64,000 nucleotides of DNA, taken from assembly GCA_964036045.1 (NCBI GenBank), contig OZ038378.1, positions 19,601,348 to 19,665,347 of the forward strand. The letters are read 5' to 3'. A model generated the notes under the pieces. That model searched no databases. It was not told where the DNA came from and saw only the letters and a list, made by a program, of their open reading frames with translations. This DNA is from Eutreptiella sp. 'Long Island Sound 2002'. Taxonomy: Eukaryota > Euglenozoa > Euglenophyceae > Eutreptiales > Eutreptiaceae. Made by a program: the position numbers and the translations under genes. Positions 51,811-63,865 of the stretch are shown one piece after another (the stretch's first letter is position 1; every line of letters starts with the position of its first letter).

Positions 51811-52902
51811 GGCCTTACACCACTTTACACGGGCCTTACACCACTTTACACGGGCCTTACACCGCTTTACACGGGCCTTACACCACTTTACACGGGCCTT
51901 ACACCACTTTACACGGGCCTTACACCACTTTACACGGGCCTTACACCACTTTACACGGGCCTTACACCACTTTACAAGCGCCTTACACCACTTTACACGG
52001 GCCTTACACCACTTTACACTGGCCTTACACCACTTTACACGGGCCTTACACCACTTTACACGGGCCTTACACCACTTTACACGGCCCTTGCACCACTTTA
52101 CACGGGCCTTACACTACTTTACACGGGCCTTACACCACTTTACACGGGCCTTACACCACTTTACACGGGCCTTACACCACTTTACAGGGCCCTTACACCA
52201 TTTTACACGTGCCTTACACCACTTTACACGGGCCTGACACCACTGTACACGGACCTTACACCACTTTACACGGGGCTTACACCACTTTACACGGGCCTTA
52301 CACCACTTTACACGGGCCTTACACCACTTTACACGGGCCTTACACCACTTTGCACGGGCCTTACACCACTTTACAAGCGCCTTACACCACTTTACACGGG
52401 CCTTACACCACTTTACACTGGCCTTACACCACTTTACACGGGCCTTACACCACTTTACACGGGCCTTACACCACTTTACACGGCCCTTGCACCACTTTAC
52501 ACGGGCCTTACACCACTTTACACGGGCCTTACACCACTTTACACGGGCCTTACACCACTTTACACGGGCCTTACACCACTTTACAGGGCCCTTACACCAT
52601 TTTACACGTGCCTTACACCACTTTACACGGGCCTGACACCACTGTACACGGACCTTACACCACTTTACACGGGCCTTACACCACTTTACACGGGCCTTAC
52701 ACCACTTTACACGGGCCTTAAACCACTTTACACGGGCCTTACACCACTTTACACGGGCCTGACACCACTTTACACGGACCTTACACCACTTTACACCGGC
52801 CTTACACCACTTTACACGGGCCTTACACCACTTTACACGGGCCTTACACCATTTTACACGGGCCTTAAACCACTTTACACGGGCCTTACACCACTTTACA
52901 AG
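51811..52902 (+). repeat. Long B block with internal 399-bp duplication (52 units)
   Basis: The markers AAGCGCC, CACTGGCC, GGCCCTTGCACC, ACGTGCC and CACTGTAC occur twice in the same order. The ACGTGCC units at about 52207 and 52606 are 399 bp (19 units) apart. Private changes are TTACACTACTTT near 52110 and ACGGGGCTTAC near 52270. Confidence 0.93.
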
Positions 52903-53825
52903 GATCCATAGAGTGATCCATAGAGTGATCCATAGAGTGATCCATAGAGTGATCCATAGAGTGATCCATGGAGTGATCCGTAGAGTGATCCATAGAGTGA
53001 TCCATAGAGTGATCCATAGAGTGATCCATAGAGTGATCCATAGAGTGATCCATAGAGTGATCCATAGAGTGCTCCATGGAGTGATCCATAGAGTGATCCA
53101 TAGAGTGATCCATAGAGTGATCCATAGAATGATCCATAGAGTGATCCATAGAGTGATCCATAGAGTGATCAATAGAGTGATCCATAGAGTGATCCATAGA
53201 GTGATCCATAGAGTGATCCATGGGTTGATCCATAGCGTGATCCATGGAGTGATCAATAGAGTGATCCAAGGAGTGATCCATAAACTGATCCATGGAGTGA
53301 TCCATAGAGTGATCCATGGAGTGATCCATAGAGTGATCCATAGAGTGATCCATACAGTGATCCGGCCTTACACCACTTTACACGGGCCTTACACCACTTT
53401 ACACGGGCCTTACACCGCTTTACACGGGCCTTACACCACTTTACACGGGCCTTACACCACTTTACACGGGCCTTACACCACTTTACACGGGCCTTACACC
53501 ACTTTGCACGGGCCTTCCCCCACTTTACACGGGCCTTACACCACTTTACACGCGCCTTACACCACTTTACACGGGCCTTACACCACTTTACACGGGCCTT
53601 ACACCACTTTACACGGGCCTTACACCAATTTACACGGGCCTTACACCACTTTACACGGACCTTACACCACTTTACACGGGCCTTACACCACTTTACACGG
53701 GCCTTGCACCACTTTACACGGGCCTTCCGCCACTTTACACGGGCCTTACACCACTTTACACGGGCCTTACACCACTTTACACGGGCCTTAAACCACTTTA
53801 CACGGGCCTTACACCACTTTACACG
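52903..53825 (+). repeat. A/B dimer 57 (A 38, B 22 units)
   Basis: A is 52903-53363, with an early ATCAATAG near 53169, CCAAGGAG near 53267 and CATAAACTG near 53280. B is 53364-53825, with CTTCCCCCAC, CCAATTTAC and CTTCCGCC. It is repeated at 60030-60952 with the same unit counts. Confidence 0.93.
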
Positions 53826-54844
53826 GATCCATAGAGTGATCCATAGAGTGATCCATAGAGTGATCCATAGAGTGATCCATAGAGTGATCCATAGAGTGAT
53901 CCACGGAGTGATCCATAGAGTGATCCATAGAGTGATCCATAGAGTGATCCATGGAGTGATCCGTAGAGTGATCCATAGAGTGATCCATAGAGTGATCCAT
54001 AGAGTGATCCATAGAATGATCCATAGAGTGATCCATAGAGTGATCCATAGAGTGATCCATAGAGTGATCCATAGAGTGATCCATGGGTTGATCCATAGCG
54101 TGATCCATGGAGTGATCAATAGAGTGATCCATAGACTGATCCATGGAGTGATCCATAGAGTGATCCATGGAGTGATCCATAGAGTGATCCATAGAGTGAT
54201 CCATACAGTGATCCGGCCTTACACCACTTTACACGGGCCTTACACCACTTTACACGGACCTTACACCACTTTACACGGGCCTTACACCACTTTACACGGG
54301 CCTGACACCACTTTACACGGACCTTACACCACTTTACACGGGCCTTGCACCACTTTACACGGGCCTTCCGCCACTTTACACGGGCCTTACACCACTTTAC
54401 ACGGGCCTTACACCACTTTACACGGCCCTTACACCACTTTACACGGGCCTTACACCACTTTACACGGGCCTTAAACCACTTTACACGGGCCTTACACCAC
54501 TTTACACGGGCCTTACACCACTTTACAGGGCCCTTACACCACTTTACACGGGCCTTACACCACTTTACACGGGCCTGACACCACTGTACACGGACCTTAC
54601 ACCACTTTACACGGGCCTTACACCACTTTACACGGGCCTTACACCACTTTACACGGGCCTTACACCACTTTACACGGGCCTTACACCACTTTACACGGGC
54701 CTGACACCACTTTACACGGACCTTACACCACTTTACACCGGCCTTACACCACTTTACACGGGCCTTACACCACTTTACACGGGCCTTACACCATTTTACA
54801 CGGGCCTTAAACCACTTTACACGGGCCTTACACCACTTTACAAG
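53826..54844 (+). repeat. A/B dimer 58 (A 32, B 30 units)
   Basis: A is 53826-54214, with CCACGGAG near 53903 and AGAATG. B is 54215-54844, with no CCGC unit, GGGCCCTTACACC, CACTGTAC near 54584 and an AAGGATCC end. It is repeated at 60953-61971. Confidence 0.93.
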
Positions 54845-55734
54845 GATCCATAGAGTGATCCATAGAGTGATCCATAGAGTGATCCATAGAGTGATCCATA
54901 GAGTGATCCATGGAGTGATCCGTAGAGTGATCCATAGAGTGATCCATAGAGTGATCCATAGAGTGATCCATAGAGTGATCCATAGAGTGATCCATAGAGT
55001 GATCCATAGAGTGCTCCATGGAGTGATCCATAGAGTGATCCATAGAGTGATCCATAGAGTGATCCATAGAATGATCCATAGAGTGATCCATAGAGTGATC
55101 TATAGAGTGATCCATAGAGTGATCCATAGAGTGATCCATAGAGTGATCCATGGGTTGATCCATAGCGTGATCCATGGAGTGATCAATAGAGTGATCCAAG
55201 GAGTGATCCATAGACTGATCCATGGAGTGATCCATAGAGTGATCCATGGAGTGATCCATAGAGTGATCCATAGAGTGATCCATACAGTGATCCGGCCTTA
55301 CACCACTTTACACGGGCCTTACACCACTTTACACGGGCCTTACACCGCTTTACACGGGCCTTACACCACTTTACACGGGCCTTACACCACTTTACACGGG
55401 CCTTACACCACTTTACACGGGCCTTACACCACTTTGCACGGGCCTTCCCCCTCTTTACACGGGCCTTACACCACTTTACACGCGCCTTACACCACTTTAC
55501 ACGGGCCTTGCACCACTTTACACGGGCCTTACACCACTTTACACGGGCCTTACACCAATTTACACGGGCCTTACACCACTTTACACGGACCTTACACCAC
55601 TTTACACGGGCCTTACACCACTTTACACGGGCCTTGCACCACTTTACACGGGCCTTACACCACTTTACACGGGCCTTACACCACTTTACACGGGCCTTAA
55701 ACCACTTTACACGGGCCTTACACCACTTTACACG
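54845..55734 (+). repeat. A/B dimer 59 (A 37, B 21 units)
   Basis: A is 54845-55293, with ATCTATAG near 55100 and CCAAGGAG. B is 55294-55734, with a private CTTCCCCCTC near 55444. It is repeated at 61972-62861. Confidence 0.93.
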
Positions 55735-56759
55735 GATCCATAGAGTGATCCATAGAGTGATCCATAGAGTGATCCATAGAGTGATCCATAGAGTGATCCA
55801 TAGAGTGATCCATGGAGTGATCCATAGAGTGATCCATAGAGTGATCCATAGAGTGATCCATGGAGTGATCCGTAGAGTGATCCATAGAGTGATCCATAGA
55901 GTGATCCATAGAGTGATCCATAGAATGATCCATAGAGTGATCCATAGAGTGATCCATAGAGTGATCCATAGAGTGATCCATAGAGTGATCCATGGGTTGA
56001 TCCATAGCGTGATCCATGGAGTGATCAATAGAGTGATCCATAGACTGATCCATGGAGTGATCCATAGAGTGATCCATGGAGTGATCCATAGAGTGATCCA
56101 TAGAGTCACCACTTGCACCACTTTACACGGACCTTACACCACTTTACACGGGCCTTACACCACTTTACACCAGCCTTACACCACTTTACACGGACCTTAC
56201 ACCACTTTACACGGGCCTTGCACCACTTTACACGGGCCTTGCACCACTTTACACGGGCCTTCCGCCACTTTACACGGGCCTTACACCACTTTACACGGAC
56301 CTTACACCACTTTACACGGGCCTTGCACCACTTTACACGGGCCTTCCGCCACTTTACACGGGCCTTACACCACTTTACACCGGCCTTACACCACTTTACA
56401 CGGACCTTACACCACTTTACACGGGCCTTACACCACTTTACACGGGCCTTACACCACTTTACACGGGCCTTACACCACTTTACACGGGCCTTACAACACT
56501 TTACACGGACCTTACACCACTTTACACGGGCCTTACACCACTTTACACCAGCCTTACACCACTTTACACGGACCTTACACCACTTTACACGGGCCTTGCA
56601 CCACTTTACACGGGCCTTCCGCCACTTTACACGGGCCTTACACCACTTTACACCGGCCTTACACCACTTTACACGGGCCTTACACCACTTTACACGGGCC
56701 TTACACCACTTTACACGGGCCTTAAACCACTTTACACGGGCCTTACACCACTTTACACG
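55735..56759 (+). repeat. A/B dimer 60 with alternative junction
   Basis: A is 55735-56106 (exactly 31 units) and stops at CATAGAGT before CATACAG. B is 56107-56759 (31 units + 2 bp) and begins CACCACTTGCACCACTTT, not GGCCTTACACC. B is rich in ACACGGACC, CACCAGCC and ACACCGGCC units. It has one TTGCACC unit more than the related blocks at 56868 and 63234. Confidence 0.93.
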
Positions 56760-57499
56760 GATCCATAGAGTGATCCATGGAGTGATCAATAGAGTGATCC
56801 ATAGACTGATCCATGGAGTGATCCATAGAGTGATCCATGGAGTGATCCATAGAGTGATCCATAGAGTCACCACTTGCACCACTTTACACGGACCTTACAC
56901 CACTTTACACGGGCCTTACACCACTTTACACCAGCCTTACACCACTTTACACGGACCTTACACCACTTTACACGGGCCTTGCACCACTTTACACGGGCCT
57001 TCCGCCACTTTACACGGGCCTTACACCACTTTACACGGACCTTACACCACTTTACACGGGCCTTGCACCACTTTACACGGGCCTTCCGCCACTTTACACG
57101 GGCCTTACACCACTTTACACCGGCCTTACACCACTTTACACGGACCTTACACCACTTTACACGGGCCTTACACCACTTTACACGGGCCTTACACCACTTT
57201 ACACGGGCCTTACACCACTTTACACGGGCCTTACAACACTTTACACGGACCTTACACCACTTTACACGGGCCTTACACCACTTTACACCAGCCTTACACC
57301 ACTTTACACGGACCTTACACCACTTTACACGGGCCTTGCACCACTTTACACGGGCCTTCCGCCACTTTACACGGGCCTTACACCACTTTACACCGGCCTT
57401 ACACCACTTTACACGGGCCTTACACCACTTTACACGGGCCTTACACCACTTTACACGGGCCTTAAACCACTTTACACGGGCCTTACACCACTTTACACG
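56760..57499 (+). repeat. A/B dimer 61, very short A (9 units), alternative junction
   Basis: A is 56760-56867, the shortest complete A block (108 bp), keeping only ATCAATAG, CATAGACTG and CATGGAG from the cassette. B is 56868-57499 (30 units + 2 bp), with the same CACCACTTGCACC start. It looks like a local duplicate of 56107-56759. Confidence 0.93.
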
Positions 57500-58167
57500 G
57501 ATCCATAGAGTGATCCATAGAGTGATCCATAGAGTGATCCATAGAGTGATCCATAGAGTGATCCATGGAGTGATCCGTAGAGTGATCCATAGAGTGATCC
57601 ATAGAGTGATCCATAGAGTGATCCATAGAGTGATCCATAGAGTGATCCATAGAGTGATCCATAGAGTGCTCCATGGAGTGATCCATAGAGTGATCCATAG
57701 AGTGATCTATGGAGTGATCCATAGAGTGATCCATAGAGTGATCCACAGAGGGATCCATAGAGTGATCCATAGAGTGATCCATAGAGTGATCCATGGGTTG
57801 ATCCATAGCGTGATCCATGGAGTGATCAATAGAGTGGTCCATAGAGTGATCCATAGACTGATCCATGGAGTGATCCATAGAGTGATCCATGGAGTGGTCC
57901 ATAGAGTGATCCATAGAGTGATCCATACAGTGATCCGGCCTTACACCACTTTACACGGGCCTTACACCACTTTACACGGGCCTTACACCGCTTTACACGG
58001 GCCTTACACCACTTTACACGGGCCTTACACCACTTTACACGGGCCTTACACCACTTTACACGGGCCTTACACCACTTTGCACGGGCCTTACACCACTTTA
58101 CACGGGTCTTGCACCACTTTACACGGGCCTTAAAATACTTTACACGGGCCTTACACCACTTTACACG
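57500..58167 (+). repeat. A/B dimer 62 (A 36, B 11 units)
   Basis: A is 57500-57936, with ATCTATGG near 57707, CCACAGAGGG near 57744 and two GGTCCATAG units. B is 57937-58167, the 231-bp form with a TTAAAATAC unit. Confidence 0.92.
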
Positions 58168-60029
58168 GATCCATAGAGTGATCTGTAGAGTGATCCATAG
58201 AGTGATCCATAGAGTGATCCATAGAGTGATCCATGGAGTGATCCGTAGAGTGATCCATAGAGTGATCCATAGAGTGATCCATAGAGTGATCCATAGAGTG
58301 ATCCATAGAGTGATCCATAGAGTGATCCATAGAGTGATCCATAGAGTGATCCATAGAGTGATCCATGGAGTGATCCGTAGAGTGATCCATAGAGTGATCC
58401 ATAGAGTGATCCATAGAGTGATCCATAGAGTGATCCATGGGTTGATCCATAGCGTGATCCATGGAGTGATCAATAGAGTGATCCATAGAGTGATCCATAG
58501 ACTGATCCATGGAGTGATCCATAGAGTGAACCATGGAGTGATCCATAGAGGGATCCATAGAGTGGTCCATACAGTGATCCGGCCTTACACCACTTTACAC
58601 GGGCCTTACACCACTTTACACGGGCCTTACACCGCTTTACACGGGCCTTACACCACTTTACACGGGCCTTACACCACTTTACACGGGCCTTACACCACTT
58701 TACACGGGCCTTACACCACTTTACACGGGCCTTACACCACTTTACAAGCGCCTTACACCACTTTACACGGGCCTTACACCACTTTACACTGGCCTTACAC
58801 CACTTTACACGGGCCTTACACCACTTTACACGGGCCTTACACCACTTTACACGGCCCTTACACCACTTTACACGGGCCTTACACCACTTTACACGGGCCT
58901 TAAACCACTTTACACGGGCCTTACACCACTTTACACGGGCCTTACACCACTTTACAGGGCCCTTACACCATTTTACACGTGCCTTACACCACTTTACACG
59001 GGCCTGACACCACTGTACACGGACCTTACACCACTTTACACGGGCCTTACACCACTTTACACGGGCCTTACACCAATTTACACGGGCCTTATACCACTTT
59101 GCACGGGCCTTACACCACTTTACACGGGCCTGACACCACTTTACACGGACCTTACACCACTTTACACCGGCCTTACACCACTTTACACGGGCCTTACACC
59201 ACTTTACACGGGCCTTGCACCACTTTACACGGGCCTTACACTACTTTACACGGGCCTTACACCACTTTACACGGGCCTTACACCACTTTACACGGGCCTT
59301 ACACCACTTTACAGGGCCCTTACACCATTTTACACGTGCCTTACACCACTTTACACGGGCCTGACACCACTGTACACGGACCTTACACCACTTTACACGG
59401 GCCTTACACCACTTTACACGGGCCTTACACCACTTTACACGGGCCTTACACCACTTTACACGGGCCTTACACCACTTTGCACGGGCCTTACACCACTTTA
59501 CAAGCGCCTTACACCACTTTACACGGGCCTTACACCACTTTACACTGGCCTTACACCACTTTACACGGGCCTTACACCACTTTACACGGGCCTTACACCA
59601 CTTTACACGGCCCTTGCACCACTTTACACGGGCCTTACACCACTTTACACGGGCCTTACACCACTTTACACGGGCCTTACACCACTTTACACGGGCCTTA
59701 CACCACTTTACAGGGCCCTTACACCATTTTACACGTGCCTTACACCACTTTACACGGGCCTGACACCACTGTACACGGACCTTACACCACTTTACACGGG
59801 CCTTACACCACTTTACACGGGCCTTACACCACTTTACACGGGCCTTACACCACTTTACACGGGCCTTACACCACTTTACACGGGCCTGACACCACTTTAC
59901 ACGGACCTTACACCACTTTACACCGGCCTTACACCACTTTACACGGGCCTTACACCACTTTACACGGGCCTTACACCATTTTACACGGGCCTTAAACCAC
60001 TTTACACGGGCCTTACACCACTTTACAAG
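58168..60029 (+). repeat. A/B dimer 63 with the longest B block (A 34, B 69 units)
   Basis: A is 58168-58580, with ATCTGTAG near 58181 and GGTCCATACAG at the end. B is 58581-60029. The ACGTGCC/CACTGTAC module occurs three times (about 58977, 59334 and 59733), spaced 357 and 399 bp, both whole numbers of 21-bp units. It ends AAGGATCC. Confidence 0.93.
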
Positions 60030-60952
60030 GATCCATAGAGTGATCCATAGAGTGATCCATAGAGTGATCCATAGAGTGATCCATAGAGTGATCCATGGAG
60101 TGATCCGTAGAGTGATCCATAGAGTGATCCATAGAGTGATCCATAGAGTGATCCATAGAGTGATCCATAGAGTGATCCATAGAGTGATCCATAGAGTGCT
60201 CCATGGAGTGATCCATAGAGTGATCCATAGAGTGATCCATAGAGTGATCCATAGAATGATCCATAGAGTGATCCATAGAGTGATCCATAGAGTGATCAAT
60301 AGAGTGATCCATAGAGTGATCCATAGAGTGATCCATAGAGTGATCCATGGGTTGATCCATAGCGTGATCCATGGAGTGATCAATAGAGTGATCCAAGGAG
60401 TGATCCATAGACTGATCCATGGAGTGATCCATAGAGTGATCCATGGAGTGATCCATAGAGTGATCCATAGAGTGATCCATACAGTGATCCGGCCTTACAC
60501 CACTTTACACGGGCCTTACACCACTTTACACGGGCCTTACACCGCTTTACACGGGCCTTACACCACTTTACACGGGCCTTACACCACTTTACACGGGCCT
60601 TACACCACTTTACACGGGCCTTACACCACTTTGCACGGGCCTTCCCCCACTTTACACGGGCCTTACACCACTTTACACGCGCCTTACACCACTTTACACG
60701 GGCCTTACACCACTTTACACGGGCCTTACACCACTTTACACGGGCCTTACACCAATTTACACGGGCCTTACACCACTTTACACGGACCTTACACCACTTT
60801 ACACGGGCCTTACACCACTTTACACGGGCCTTGCACCACTTTACACGGGCCTTCCGCCACTTTACACGGGCCTTACACCACTTTACACGGGCCTTACACC
60901 ACTTTACACGGGCCTTAAACCACTTTACACGGGCCTTACACCACTTTACACG
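60030..60952 (+). repeat. A/B dimer 64 (A 38, B 22 units)
   Basis: A is 60030-60490 and B is 60491-60952. It is a copy of 52903-53825 at 7127 bp. The upstream copy's CATAAACTG is CATAGACTG here. Confidence 0.94.
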
Positions 60953-61971
60953 GATCCATAGAGTGATCCATAGAGTGATCCATAGAGTGATCCATAGAGT
61001 GATCCATAGAGTGATCCATAGAGTGATCCACGGAGTGATCCATAGAGTGATCCATAGAGTGATCCATAGAGTGATCCATGGAGTGATCCGTAGAGTGATC
61101 CATAGAGTGATCCATAGAGTGATCCATAGAGTGATCCATAGAATGATCCATAGAGTGATCCATAGAGTGATCCATAGAGTGATCCATAGAGTGATCCATA
61201 GAGTGATCCATGGGTTGATCCATAGCGTGATCCATGGAGTGATCAATAGAGTGATCCATAGACTGATCCATGGAGTGATCCATAGAGTGATCCATGGAGT
61301 GATCCATAGAGTGATCCATAGAGTGATCCATACAGTAATCCGGCCTTACACCACTTTACACGGGCCTTACACCACTTTACACGGACCTTACACCACTTTA
61401 CACGGGCCTTACACCACTTTACACCGGCCTGACACCACTTTACACGGACCTTACACCACTTTACACGGGCCTTGCACCACTTTACACGGGCCTTCCGCCA
61501 CTTTACACGGGCCTTACACCACTTTACACGGGCCTTACACCACTTTACACGGCCCTTACACCACTTTACACGGGCCTTACACCACTTTACACGGGCCTTA
61601 AACCACTTTACACGGGCCTTACACCACTTTACACGGGCCTTACACCACTTTACAGGGCCCTTGCACCATTTTACACGTGCCTTACACCACTTTACACGGG
61701 CCTGACACCACTGTACACGGACCTTACACCACTTTACACGGGCCTTACACCACTTTACACGGGCCTTACACCACTTTACACGGGCCTTACACCACTTTAC
61801 ACGGGCCTTACACCACTTTACACGGGCCTGACACCACTTTACACGGACCTTACACCACTTTACACCGGCCTTACACCACTTTACACGGGCCTTACACCAC
61901 TTTACACGGGCCTTACACCATTTTACACGGGCCTTAAACCACTTTACACGGGCCTTACACCACTTTACAAG
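60953..61971 (+). repeat. A/B dimer 65 (A 32, B 30 units)
   Basis: A is 60953-61341 and ends CAGTAATCCGG, with a G-to-A change in the terminal GATCC. B is 61342-61971, with ACACCGGCCTGACACC near 61425 and an ACGTGCC unit near 61675 that the copy at 54215 lacks. Confidence 0.93.
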
Positions 61972-62861
61972 GATCCATAGAGTGATCCATAGAGTGATCC
62001 ATAGAGTGATCCATAGAGTGATCCATAGAGTGATCCATGGAGTGATCCGTAGAGTGATCCATAGAGTGATCCATAGAGTGATCCATAGAGTGATCCATAG
62101 AGTGATCCATAGAGTGATCCATAGAGTGATCCATAGAGTGCTCCATGGAGTGATCCATAGAGTGATCCATAGAGTGATCCATAGAGTGATCCATAGAATG
62201 ATCCATAGAGTGATCCATAGAGTGATCTATAGAGTGATCCATAGAGTGATCCATAGAGTGATCCATAGAGTGATCCATGGGTTGATCCATAGCGTGATCC
62301 ATGGAGTGATCAATAGAGTGATCCAAGGAGTGATCCATAGACTGATCCATGGAGTGATCCATAGAGTGATCCATGGAGTGATCCATAGAGTGATCCATAG
62401 AGTGATCCATACAGTGATCCGGCCTTACACCACTTTACACGGGCCTTACACCACTTTACACGGGCCTTACACCGCTTTACACGGGCCTTACACCACTTTA
62501 CACGGGCCTTACACCACTTTACACGGGCCTTACACCACTTTGCACGGGCCTTCCCCCACTTTACACGGGCCTTACACCACTTTACACGCGCCTTACACCA
62601 CTTTACACGGGCCTTGCACCACTTTACACGGGCCTTACACCACTTTACACGGGCCTTACACCAATTTACACGGGCCTTACACCACTTTACACGGACCTTA
62701 CACCACTTTACACGGGCCTTACACCACTTTACACGGGCCTTGCACCACTTTACACGGGCCGTCCGCCACTTTACACGGGCCTTACACCACTTTACACGGG
62801 CCTTACACCACTTTACACGGGCCTTAAACCACTTTACACGGGCCTTACACCACTTTACACG
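61972..62861 (+). repeat. A/B dimer 66 (A 37, B 21 units)
   Basis: A is 61972-62420, with ATCTATAG near 62227 and CCAAGGAG. B is 62421-62861, with GGGCCGTCCGCC near 62758. Unit counts match 54845-55734. Confidence 0.93.
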
Positions 62862-63865
62862 GATCCATAGAGTGATCCATAGAGTGATCCGTAGAGTGAT
62901 CCATAGAGTGATCCATAGAGTGATCCATAGAGTGATCCATGGAGTGATCCATAGAGTGATCCATAGAGTGATCCATAGAGTGATCCATGGAGTGATCCGT
63001 AGAGTGATCCATAGAGTGATCCATAGAGTGATCCATAGAGTGATCCATAGAATGATCCATAGAGTGATCCATAGAGTGATCCATAGAGTGATCCATAGAG
63101 TGATCCATAGAGTGATCCATGGGTTGATCCATAGCGTGATCCATGGAGTGATCAATAGAGTGATCCATAGACTGATCCATGGAGTGATCCATAGAGTGAT
63201 CCATGGAGTGATCCATAGAGTGATCCATAGAGTCACCACTTGCACCACTTTACACGGACCTTACACCACTTTACACGGGCCTTACACCACTTTACACCAG
63301 CCTTACACCACTTTACACGGACCTTACACCACTTTACACGGGCCTTGCACCACTTTACACGGGCCTTCCGCCACTTTACACGGGCCTTACACCACTTTAC
63401 ACGGACCTTACACCACTTTACACGGGCCTTGCACCACTTTACACGGGCCTTCCGCCACTTTACACGGGCCTTACACCACTTTACACCGGCCTTACACCAC
63501 TTTACACGGACCTTACACCACTTTACACGGGCCTTACACCACTTTACACGGGCCTTACACCACTTTACACGGGCCTTACACCACTTTACACGGGCCTTAC
63601 AACACTTTACACGGACCTTACACCACTTTACACGGGCCTTACACCACTTTACACCAGCCTTACACCACTTTACACGGACCTTACACCACTTTACACGGGC
63701 CTTGCACCACTTTACACGGGCCTTCCGCCACTTTACACGGGCCTTACACCACTTTACACCGGCCTTACACCACTTTACACGGGCCTTACACCACTTTACA
63801 CGGGCCTTACACCACTTTACACGGGCCTTAAACCACTTTACACGGGCCTTACACCACTTTACACG
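62862..63865 (+). repeat. A/B dimer 67 with alternative junction
   Basis: A is 62862-63233 (exactly 31 units), with an extra CCGTAG near 62889. B is 63234-63865 (30 units + 2 bp) and begins CACCACTTGCACC like 56107 and 56868; its unit order follows 56868-57499. Confidence 0.93.
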
